Source of the DNA: Endomychus coccineus
Taxonomy: Eukaryota > Arthropoda > Insecta > Coleoptera > Endomychidae
Direction of reading: 5' to 3'
NCBI GenBank assembly: GCA_958510875.1
Contig: OY294068.1
Coordinates: 194,270,315 to 194,334,314 of the forward strand
Length of the DNA stretch: 64,000 bases
Shown here: in pieces, positions 54,830 through 64,000 of the stretch
Layout: the number at the start of each line of letters is the position of its first letter
How positions within the stretch are numbered: the first letter of the stretch is position 1
Notes under the pieces: model-generated
What the model saw: only the letters and a program-made list of their open reading frames with translations
Databases searched by the model: none
What the model was told of the DNA's origin: nothing
Translations under genes and position numbers: made by a program

Positions 54830-55240
54830 GACGATATACCGCCCAACATTAATCTGAAGCTGACGGATAGAATCACGTTCAGACGGAAATGTTAACTGAA
54901 CGCAGTTTACGCTTGCTGGATGCTCACCCGTTTATACGCTGAAACTGTATGAACGATTCCAAATCGTTTATTATGCATAAATAACTATGCATTTCACGTT
55001 CGCTTCGTTTTATCAATTAACCCCGAATATATCTTCAAGCTAAATTCACAAATCGTTCGCGATGAATAATAATAATTGAATTTCGAATGTCCCACAAAAA
55101 ACCAGATCAATTGGATATGGAAATCGTTCACAATGCGCCTAAAAATCATTTAGGAATCGCATTTGATCACGTAAACAGGGCAGTTCGAATGTGTTCCTTT
55201 GATTTATTTTTGCAATTCAGTTACGAAAAGTCATCTATTT
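54830..55240. promoter_or_regulatory. Repeat-poor segment, candidate upstream enhancer
   Basis: Mixed composition with TTATGCATAAATAACTATGC, CAATTAACC and AATCGTT words repeated (AAATCGTT about four times between 54959 and 55125). About 5 kb upstream of the eyg promoter. Inference only. Confidence 0.25.
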
Positions 55241-56275
55241 GACGCTGATTGTTATTATAAAAAGTGGTTCATTTTAACACTGAGTGCTAAACTGAGTTCA
55301 TTTTAGCACTAGTGCTAAAACGAGTTTAGTAACAAACATATATTGCTTTCAGCTTACTTGGCAGTAAACGTGCTACCAAAGCTTTTGCAACTTCTTCAAT
55401 GTTCGCAGATAGGGACTCTTCAGATTCGCTCATTTTAAACACAATATTAAGATATGAGTGTGGATATTTTGACAAATATGTCTTGGCATTGACACTTTTC
55501 CATGGTAACTCTTATATGTATTATATATTTTGTTATCTGTTATCTCCATGGAAAAAAACAAAAATGGCTTTGATACTACCCAAATGAAAATGAAACGAAA
55601 TGAAAATTCAATTGAATTACAAAAAATCTTGTATAAAACACGATGCAAAATGGCGTATTTTTGCACACGATGTATTGGACCACGAGCGTGGCACATCTAG
55701 TGCAAAAAACGAGCACATTTTGCAACTATAGTTGTATAAATAGCTATTTTACGCCGGATAAATATCGAGAACCCTGTTTACAGATTGTTTTGATGAATGT
55801 GAATCTTTCCAGTCACTCAATGAGTCTAGTCTTGATGGTGCACCGTTAACACTGTCAAACATCCTCTAATCAAGCTAACGGATAATGATTCTGTTAGTTG
55901 TACATCCAATTTGAATGTAACCATTTCATTACTTCTATTACTATAACTAATTGTACTTCTGCCAAAAATATTATCAATAGATTCTGCTGGCGGCTGGTGA
56001 CTCTAAACTATGATGAGACTGCATTTTCAAAGTGGATTATTAACAATAATGGTCTGGGGGCCTGACCCTAATTTTTTTTGCAGCTAAGCTCTAGTACTTG
56101 ATCTTAATTTCAATCGTTAATGATGTTCAGGAATTGACTTATTCTTGTACCATTTACTTATTAGTTTAATTATGTCATTTTTTACCGATGATGTAGGATC
56201 AGATTTTAATTTTTTATAAGTTGTTTCATCGTTTAATAAATATGCTATTTTGTTTTCGTGGTCATCTTTATTCAT
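55241..56275. other. Upstream region with short palindromes
   Basis: A perfect 20-bp palindrome TTTTAGCACTAGTGCTAAAA lies at 55301-55320. TTTTCCATGG (55497) and CCATGGAAAA (55547) are inverted with about 40 bp between them. Otherwise nothing. Confidence 0.4.
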
Positions 56276-56279
56276 TATT

Positions 56280-57015
56280 TATTTATTAGAACAGTAGAAC
56301 AATCAACAAGCAACATGTGTCCAATTACAGATTGTTACAATATAAAAAGTACATATTTAAATGAAAGTATCAACAACCGACAGTATAACGTTGGATAGTG
56401 AGTGTATTTCGACATATATCATCTAAGGATAAACATCAGTTGTCAATATACGAATACAAACAGTGAGCAATATTACATAGAATACCTATAACACCCCGTC
56501 ATCAGACAGTGGGATGAAACATAATATGAATTACATTAGTTTTGAAGACTGTGAATGAATCGTCAAATATATCTAGGCTATTAGAGACCCAGTTGTATTC
56601 ACCATACATCCGAGCAAGCGGACCATGTGAACTCATATTCGTATTACTGCGCTTAATGTGAAAAAGATCGGTTGATCTTGTGAACGCACGCCCAGCCCTT
56701 AAGCTTATCATTGTCAGCAGCTCAAAATGATATTTGTGTCTTATTATTTTGAATAACGTCAGTAAGTCTGAGACTGTCCCCCTGAGCTCAAGCTGCTGCA
56801 AGTCAAACATCCCTAACCTTTCTGGATAAGTGTCATAATCGGGCAGGTAACCATTCACTCTGAGAAACAGATAACGAGTAAATCTTCTTTGTGTCGATTC
56901 CAACCGCTGAATGTATGTGTATGTGTGTATGTATGAATGTACGACGGAGACCATACAACACTGCAATACTCCAAATGAGATCTTACATAGGCAAAGTAAA
57001 GTTTTTTGAAGCTAT
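56280..57015 (-). pseudogene. CR1/Jockey-like LINE, RT C-terminus and 3' UTR
   Basis: Minus strand from 57012: DSFKKLYFAYVRSHLEYCSV, VWSPSY, then a frameshift inside a CATA/CACA microsatellite (56915-56945), then IQRLESTQRRFTRYLFLRVN, YPERLGMFDLQQLELRG, LLTLFKIIRHKYHFELL and RSTDLFHIKRSNTNMSSHGP. The HLEYCSVVWSP / QR.FTR / RR block order is the standard end of these RT proteins. The frame then stays open to 56502. The 3' UTR extends to about 56280. Confidence 0.78.
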
Positions 57016-57019
57016 CCAC

Positions 57020-57590
57020 TGTTTTAAAGTATTTATAATCTTACTACATTAGCCCGCATTCAATATTAATATTTGAGGGTTAGCATCATCTACGAACTCT
57101 TCAGTCTTTTTAGTATGATAGTTATGACAATTTTCTTATTATACCTGATGCTGCTTTTTGTTTATTCTTTTTATTGGTCAAAAGTTAAAATGTTATGTGA
57201 TCGTATACCTGAAAGATTTGGATAAGATTGGATTACATTTCTAATTATCTGCTTTGCATCGAGAGCCAAATGATTTCTTCTGAAAGTGATACTACAAGAA
57301 CCATCACCATCAACACAAGCCAAAGGACGCCACATCCTAACGCTAGTACAACAAAACTCGCCCGCCTGAAAACTGAAAAATCAGTTTCATCTTTAAATTA
57401 CAAGGAACTATATATAATACCTCCGAACGGTCTATTCTACCTATTTAAAATGGATCTGCCTGAAAACATAAATTTGGTGCCTTTCGAGGCCAGAGGGATA
57501 ATTATGGTTTTCTTGCAGTCAAAATGTCAAGAGCAATACTCTACCAGTAAAGTAATCGTGACCATTAGGACTATTCACTTCCATAGTTCT
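57020..57590. other. Flank of MULE; short unrecognised frame
   Basis: A 122-codon frame (57228-57596) contains SSESDTTRTITINTSQRTPH and NGLFYLFKMDLPENINLVPF and runs into the MULE end. I do not recognise it and cannot tell coding from chance. Confidence 0.25.
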
Positions 57591-57591
57591 A

Positions 57592-59647
57592 GGTAAGTTC
57601 TTCCAAAACGAATCTTCGAAAACAGTCCTTCGAAAATCTATTCTTCGAAGAACAGTCCCTCGAAAATCTATTCTTCGAAGAACAGTTCTCCGAAGATAAA
57701 ATTGTGATATGAAACAATCAGGTAAAGCGCTCCCTTGTAGGCAAGTTCTTCTCAAGTAAGTATTAATACTAATTTATGGAACATGTATCAATAACAAGTG
57801 AATTATCGACCCCGATGACAATGAATAATTATTTAATTTGAATACTTTGTATATCAAAGGTGGTTAGAAATCATCACTGCTTCGAATATTAAAAAGGACA
57901 GGTTGGAAATAATGAAAGGTAAGTTTTAATATTGATTTATGGAAATATCTGTGTCTCTCAATAACAAGTGGATTCTCTACCCTGATGAAAATTAGTAATC
58001 AATGCCGGCAAGACATATAAAAGGGGGTTCCCAAATATTGTTCCCCTCATAGTTTCCCTTTGAAACACCGTTGACATCGATGAGCTGAAGATGGAATTTG
58101 TATCAAGCGAAAAAGGCAACCCGAAATTGGTCCTCGGCGGATACCCATTTGTAAAAGACAAATAAGTGGATACACGGACCTGTTGGAAGTGCGAGCAATT
58201 TGAAACCAGGAAGAAACGTTGCAGAGGTCAAGCTATTACCGACGGAGGATAGAAATGCAAGAAAACTGGGGAACATAATCACAAAGCTAGCGCTGCAAGT
58301 GTTGAGGTATCAAAACTAATGGAGCGGATACGAGCCACAGCAGCCAATTCAAGAGATACTCCGCACTAAATTGTATCTTCATTGTCTGGCACAGCCAGCA
58401 GGAGTTGTGCTGGACAAATTCCAACCGTTAGTTGCATAAAGAGGACTAGAAGGAACGTACAAAGAAGGAACGATGCTGAAGCAGTTTTGCTCCCAGATGA
58501 TTCTACCCGAGTTATAAACACATACGATGAAAGTTGAAGATGTTTTGATGCATGACTCAGGGCTTAATGAAGACCGAATATTAATTTCTGCAACTGCGCA
58601 GTCCCTAAGGTTATTGGAAATGTGTACCAATTGGTTTATGGATGGAACCTTCAAAAGCGTACCACATCTGTTCGCCCAATTATATACAGTTCATGGATTG
58701 AAGGAAAACATTTCAATTCCCCTGATCTATTCATTATTTTTGAATAAGACTGGACAATCTTACTCAAGAGTTATACAGATAATGGAAAGATGGCCAACGT
58801 CAAACCCTCCAGCATAATCATTGACGTTCAAGGCATCGACACTATGCTTCCGGAAAGTCGGGTTCGTGGATCCTTCTTTCGGTTTTGTCAGTATCTCTAT
58901 AGAAGACTACAGTAGCAAGAGGAACTTAAGATAAAGTATGACACAGATGCAGATTTTGCTCTAAAAATTAAATTGTTGAACGCTTCAGCCTTTGTGTCGT
59001 TACAATATCTAGAAGAAGCATTTCAGTTGCTGGTGGATAGTGACACTTTACCTGTGGAGGCCTAGAATGTCATTGGCCATTTTGATAATACCTGGATATG
59101 ACGATCCACGAGACAGCAACGTCGGCGGGATCCACTATTTCCACACACTATGTGGAAGTTTGTTATAATACAGTTTTCAGTGGATTGGCATATAAATTTC
59201 GATGCCCAATTATCTGCCAGTAACCCCAACATTCGGAAGTTCATTGAGGCAATTAAAAGAGAACAGGAACTAAATGAAGTGAAGCCAGAACAATGTATAT
59301 ATTAGGCGAACCATCAAAAAGAAAATACCCAGATACTGAGGAAAGAATTCGACGATTAGCCGAACAGTATGACCTCATTAATATACTAGAATATCACTTA
59401 TAAAGTTATAGTTGTTTCCAATAAAAGACTTTTCTATTCATTTTTCTTGTGTTGTTTCACCCATTTTTATTTTATAGTCGTATCCTGCCTATCCTTTTGT
59501 GGTTTAACATTACTTTTCGAAGAGTTTTACCTTCGAAGAACTATCCTTCAAAAATAGTTTCCGAAGAAAGGGTAATTCGAAGGAATGGTTTTGGAAGAAC
59601 TGCTTTCGCAGAATTGTTTTCTAAGAATTGTTTTCGTAGAATTTACC
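57592..59647 (+). mobile_element. MULE DNA transposon with inverted terminal repeats
   Basis: The left end GGTAAGTTCTTCCAAAACGA and the complement of the right end GGTAAATTCTACGAAAACAA match at most positions. The inner 90-130 bp at each side consist of CTTCGAAGAACAGT-like repeats in opposite senses (57610-57700 and 59515-59640). Between them is one decayed FLYWCH-MULE gene. I see no clear 9-bp target duplication. Confidence 0.75.
58093..59403 (+). pseudogene. FLYWCH zinc finger - MULE transposase, decayed
   Basis: From ATG 58093: MEFVSSEKGNPKLVLGGYPF, then CWKCEQFETRKKRCRGQA and GEHNHKA, a FLYWCH-type zinc finger (W, C..C, H.H) with two stops. After frame changes the MULE core: SATAQSLRLLEMCTNWFMDG with FKSVPHLFAQLYTVHGL (WFMDGTF holds the first catalytic Asp) and IPLIYSLFLNKTGQSYSRV. 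Further down are FRFCQYLYRRLQ, LLNASAFVSLQYLEEAFQLL and NPNIRKFIEAIKREQELNEV, the C-terminal helices. About 430 codons, near the usual size, so nearly full length but dead. Confidence 0.78.
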
Positions 59648-59649
59648 GG

Positions 59650-60685
59650 ACACCGTTACAAAGTACCATAAGGCACTTGACTTTAAAAGATTTGTACAGC
59701 CCCACCTCTGTGTCTTCGAAGGTCCACCCTATCCTATCCCTTCATTAGCATAATTATAAGTTTCCCTTATTTAAGACATTGAATATACGAACTGTATAAT
59801 TAACTGAAACATTCAACTACTAACCAAGAACTGAATTAAAGTCTTATTTGAATAATTCCGAAATTTGGTACGGTTCGGTTTTATTGTAACTCGTTTAGGA
59901 AACAAGGTAGTCATTACAAGAGCGAAAAGTGTCCCCTTGGTCGCAGCTAATACAATATCGTGTCGTTAAATCCAACATGGCCGGACAATATATCATAACC
60001 TCACGGGTTGCGGCAAAACATTATTTTAAAATCTGAATAAGGAACTGATAAGAGTGAGGTTATTTGCATAATAATATAAATCGGGGTTAATGTAGTGTGC
60101 GTGATTTTCCTTATACCACCGACAAGGTAGGCAACTAGCGAGTCGGGGCACCATCGATAAGCTTATATTTCTCTGACTACATTTGCATATTTATGTATTT
60201 TACCGTATCCAATAACCTTCGCGGGAAATATTTTGCCATTGTGCTTTATTGCATGAATATAGCGTTCGAGTAATTAGAAGGAATTCTAAATGAGGTTATA
60301 AGTTTCACATACAGGAGACGCCATAAGTTTGCACCCGAATAATAATTATACCCCGAATTCTAATGGCGCTTGGTATATTCATGTAACTTTATTCTCCATT
60401 TTTCTCGGGATAAATGGAAAAACACGTTGTTTGTGGTGACTATTTGAGAAAAGTATCTGAGCTGCCTTCATGCCTAACTGATTTATTCAGCCTGCTATGG
60501 AAAAAATGTCAGTACAAATGTAATGCTTATAAAACTAAAACTCTTTTAGAAATGCTTCAAATGTCATTAAGGGAACAAAAAAATGAATAAATAGATTGTT
60601 CTATGGGCTACTCCGAATTTCACTATTTCTTTTCCTCTATGCATGTTGTAGTTGAGGAAATAAAGCACTAAAATAGGCCAAGCCT
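59650..60685. promoter_or_regulatory. Repeat-poor segment with two octamer words
   Basis: ATTTGCATA at 60062-60070 and ATTTGCATAT at 60181-60190 match the POU octamer, in a 500-bp stretch without mobile-element signal. Enhancer role for eyg or a gene to the right is inference. Confidence 0.25.
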
Positions 60686-60689
60686 TCCA

Positions 60690-62010
60690 AACTTGGCGCA
60701 GCTGGATGGATTGAGATGCGGTGTTCTGTATTCGATTCAGAAAGTGATTTAGAAAATGTGTCCGGAAAAAAATTATTGCATCTCTACAGCAAAAAAATGC
60801 ATTTTTCTGTGTGCACTTTTTGAGGTCAATACAAAAAATGGACCAGAATTGGTTCCTCGGGGTTATGGGGTCGCTGAACACCAATATACTATCAAAAAAA
60901 TTCCCTGAGGTCCCCTTGGGGCATCCCCTAGGTATCCGGGATCCTGACGCTCTGGATATCGATGAATTTCATTAGAAAATTATTTTTTAATCTTTGTTTA
61001 CTGTTCGAGAGGTGATATAGAGGTTGCTGGTGATGATTACGATGTGAGAAAACTGTTTTGCAATACCTGGTGGTACCCTGAGAACGGGTAACCACGTCAT
61101 CTTCTAGGAATTAATTAATTTCTCTTCATAAGATGTAACAAATTCTGGCTCTCGAGGGTTTTCAAAGTCGCCGATCACGACTATGACACTCACAATGTTC
61201 TGCAAATTACCTGGGGGTGTTTCCGGGCCTCTGGAACCCTGTGTATCTACGTCTACTTCTAGGCATGAACTTTCTGAGTATCACAATCCTGATCGGCGAC
61301 TTCGAAAACTCCCGAGAGAAAATGAACAAATTTCTAGAAGATGACGTAGATACATGATACACAGGGCTCCAGAGACCCAGAAACACCCCCAGGTTTTGCA
61401 GAACATTGTGAGTGCCATAATAGTGATCAGCAACTCCGAAAACTATCGAGAGCCCAACTTTGTTACATTTTATGAAGAAAAATTAACAAATTCCTAGAAG
61501 ATGGCGTAGACAAACAGAGGTCCAGCGACCCGGAAACACCTCCAGGTAATTTGCAGGACATTGCGAGTGTCATAGTCGTGATCGGCGACTTTGAAAACCC
61601 CCGAGAGCTAGAATTTTTTACATTGAATTAAGAAAAATAAAAAAATTCCTAGAAGATGACGTGGTTACTCGGACTCAGGGTACACCAGGTATTGGAGGAT
61701 AGTTTTTTCACGTCGTAATCATCACTAGCAACCTTTATATCATGTCTTGAACAATTAACAAACACTAAAAATATTTTTTTAATTAACTTCATCTATATCT
61801 AGGGGGTCAGGACGCCCGAAAACCCCGGGGGAGGTCCAATGGGACCTCAGGGAATTTTCTTGATAGTGTATTCGTGTTCAGCGACCCCAAAAACCCCGGG
61901 AAATGCAATAAATTTTTTCCGCAAAAAAAAATACCGGACAAATTTTCTAAATCACTTTCTGAATGGAATGCAGAGAACCGCATCTCAATCCATCCAACTG
62001 CGCCGGGTTT
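60690..62010. repeat. 1.3-kb foldback element with internal periodic repeats
   Basis: The arms 60690-61260 and about 61310-62010 are inverted (GCGCAGCTGGATGGATTGAG against CTCAATCCATCCAACTGCGC with one change). Inside, a unit of about 120-130 bp with CTAGAAGATGACGTA, CCAGAAACACCCCCAGGT and AGTCGTGATCGGCGACTT wording is repeated about four times, two per arm. No transposase. Confidence 0.75.
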
Positions 62011-62855
62011 GGAATGTGGAATGCCTTAGTTCCTCGACAATGAACACTGTAAAAAATCGGTGTAATTTTAATGGTGTAAATTGGTAAAATTACTACGATG
62101 TACTGGCAACTATTACCTTATTTTTGAGATAAAGCTTGAAGTACCTAAAAGTTGGAGAACATTTACCAGGTAAATTTGATTCTGGTGTATTTTTACGTTA
62201 CAGAATAGAAAATTACCTCTGCGTGAATAATTTTACCCTAGATTTGACTGGAAATTTATCATTATCATGGTAAATTTGATACCATTTGGATAAATTTACC
62301 CACTAATAGTGAAAATTTATTCATTTGGATAAATTTTGCCACTAATAGTGAAAATTTATTCAAATGGGTGAGTGATATGATCGTACAGTTTGACATCGTA
62401 TTATGAACCGGTTACATGGATGATTGATCAACTAATAGGAAGCTGACTTCAAGAAAATTGTTAGGGTTGGGTTGGTATGTTAAAGGCAGAGGGTTCCATT
62501 AGCTAATCAAGTATCCGATAACACACATGCAGACTTTGAAAAATAATTGTCATGATGATTAAAAATTACAAAGTATTTTTTTGTGCAAATTAGTAAACAT
62601 ACAGCGATAGTTAACATCTTATGTTTTTGAGGTTAGAATATTTAATTATAAAAGAGAAATATTTTGTTATACACTTTATTACACAACACAGCCGCTATTC
62701 TATTATCTATATGTCTATTTATTAAATAGAAAAACTAAGCCGTTAATAAAATTTCTTTAATATGCATATAAAATACTACCAAAAATATAGTACGATATGA
62801 ATGAAAACTCTGAATCTTCGGTTAACAAAATAATATCAATTCAAATTTCCCTCAA
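62011..62855. repeat. AT-rich region with a 40-bp tandem dimer
   Basis: ATTTGGATAAATTT followed by CCACTAATAGTGAAAATTTA is present at 62283-62322 and 62323-62361. Related words (GGTAAATTTGAT) recur from 62160. The rest is featureless. Confidence 0.55.
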
Positions 62856-62859
62856 TCGG

Positions 62860-63440
62860 TTCTGCGCTCTAACCTAATTGCGGTACTGAAATCGACAGAT
62901 GGTGCCTTCTCTGTGTTGCGTATACGTAAAGATATTGATATCCCTCTCTATTACACGCTACTAATGATCTCGAGCGAGAGAGATAGAGCTATCGTAGACG
63001 TTTTGCATAGTCGAATTTCCCAGATTGCATTGCAGTTGCAGTTTGCACTTACTGTCGTGTTGCTTATGAGCTTCTGTTTCTAATTCAGTAAGGAATTAAG
63101 GATCATTTTCATTTTAAAACTTTCAAATGAAATACATTTATTAAACAGTCGATTGTTTCGTTATTGTGAGAACCGGAATACCTGTTTTCTTGGGCCCCTT
63201 TTGAAAGGTAGGTTGATGGGTTTCTTTGCTGTTTTTGTACCTATATTCGCCTTTTATGTCTATAGATTTCCAAGATAGGTACACATAACCTGTACGCCAG
63301 CAGAACTTATTACATTAAAAATAGATTATTACTGTCAAATATGCAGACATGGATTTCCTACATTAAGGCAATATAATTTTCAACATTATCACAGACAGGT
63401 GTACGGTGTAAGATTTATTTGTACCCGAAAAGTGAGTATT
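62860..63440 (+). other. Candidate small gene start with a C2H2 zinc-finger exon
   Basis: 63290-63430 encodes ELITLKIDYYCQICRHGFPT then LRQYNFQHYHRQVYGVRFIC: a C-x2-C...F...H-x3-H-like finger (CQIC, FQHYH). It ends at CGAAAA|GTGAGT, a good donor, and begins near a CAG acceptor. 63060-63200 could be a non-coding first exon ending AAAG|GTAGGT. Single N-terminal fingers of this type occur in insect host and transposon proteins. No following exon is recognised before the window ends. Confidence 0.3.
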
Positions 63441-64000
63441 TTGTATGTTTTTATCTTTTAAATATACTACATTTTAATTTCAGGTGAATTTTGTCTGATC
63501 AATTTGTATTTTACAATAATTCTATTATTTTGTTTTAATATACTTTTCTTTCCTCAATCGGAATTGAGGTGCAAGTAAGTTGGTTTTATATCTTTGTTTC
63601 TTAATAATAATGTACAGTGTGATTTTCTCATTGTTGTCATTCGTGGTTTTCTTATAGAGAGGTTTGCATCGTACGGTTCATTTTGTATATTTTATTTTTA
63701 TAGAAAGGCTTCCTATTTTTTCCTGTTTTTTCCATTCCAGTATTTTGAATCTCAATTTTCTCTATTTTTGAATCCCCCTGGCCCTAATATGTATGTGTAT
63801 TGCTTTTCCTCATCTCCCTTATTCTAATAATAAATATTTTTGAATTTCAGGTAGTCTTGTTACTTTTGTTGCCGTCCCAGTATGAGGTTTTTTTATATAT
63901 AAGTTTGTAACAATATTAGTTATTTGTAATTTTTTAAAGAATTTTTTATAAACTTTTGTAATCCTGAATATAAGTAAAACAAAAATTCTCGTTTCATTTT
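63441..64000. other. T-rich sequence, no feature recognised
   Basis: Probably intron of the candidate zinc-finger gene, or intergenic. Confidence 0.3.

Noticed and set aside
58093..59403. FLYWCH protein as a host gene
   Set aside because: Stops, frame changes, a MULE core and inverted terminal repeats show a dead transposon.

Overview
The window is AT-rich, intron-rich insect chromosomal DNA. The one host gene I recognise is on the minus strand: the 5' half of an eyegone / twin-of-eyegone (eyg/toe) type Pax gene. Three exons are supported: exon 1 with the start codon (49342-49537), exon 2 (37180-37419) and exon 3 (891-1031), which carries the linker and the first part of the RED half of the paired domain. 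All three have GT/AG sites and join in phase 1. The gene therefore runs leftwards from a CpG-rich promoter and 5' UTR near 49.5-50.2 kb, through introns of about 11.9 kb and 36.1 kb, and leaves the window at its left edge before the rest of the RED domain. The mobile-element mix (BEL/Pao, R1/Jockey/CR1 LINEs, Penelope, Crypton, hAT, MULE, Helentron, Harbinger, mariner, tRNA-SINE) and the eyg match say insect. A beetle or other non-dipteran is my guess and is not proven.

Nearly everything else is mobile DNA inside the eyg introns and upstream of its promoter. From left to right: a Penelope remnant 40 bp past the exon 3 donor; a decayed Crypton (2.1-3.0 kb) with a 163-bp palindrome; a hAT remnant (4.5-5.2 kb); a BEL/Pao element (5965-11813) with an intact 1700-codon gag-pol, 5-bp target duplications and a 5' LTR reduced to 54 bp; LINE, Helentron and mariner pieces (12-19 kb); a complete tRNA-derived SINE with 12-bp target duplications (20290-20610); tandem and GC-rich foldback repeats (21-25 kb); a cluster of LINE fragments in both orientations (26.5-29.2 kb); a 4.7-kb imperfect palindrome of two hAT copies around a foldback element (30.3-35.0 kb); a second Penelope fragment (35.6-36.2 kb); exon 2; a long repeat-poor stretch; a LINE remnant and one of two Harbinger fragments; then exon 1.

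Upstream of the promoter (50-64 kb) are the second Harbinger fragment, an R1-like RNase H remnant, a CR1/Jockey-like fragment, a FLYWCH-MULE transposon with inverted terminal repeats, another foldback element (60.7-62.0 kb) and a possible C2H2 zinc-finger exon near the right edge.

No operon, CRISPR, rRNA or functional tRNA gene was seen. Several repeat-poor intervals (around 1.5, 22.2, 25.9, 38.4, 55.0 and 60.2 kb) are the best places to look for eyg enhancers. That is inference from position, base composition and homeodomain/POU-like words only.
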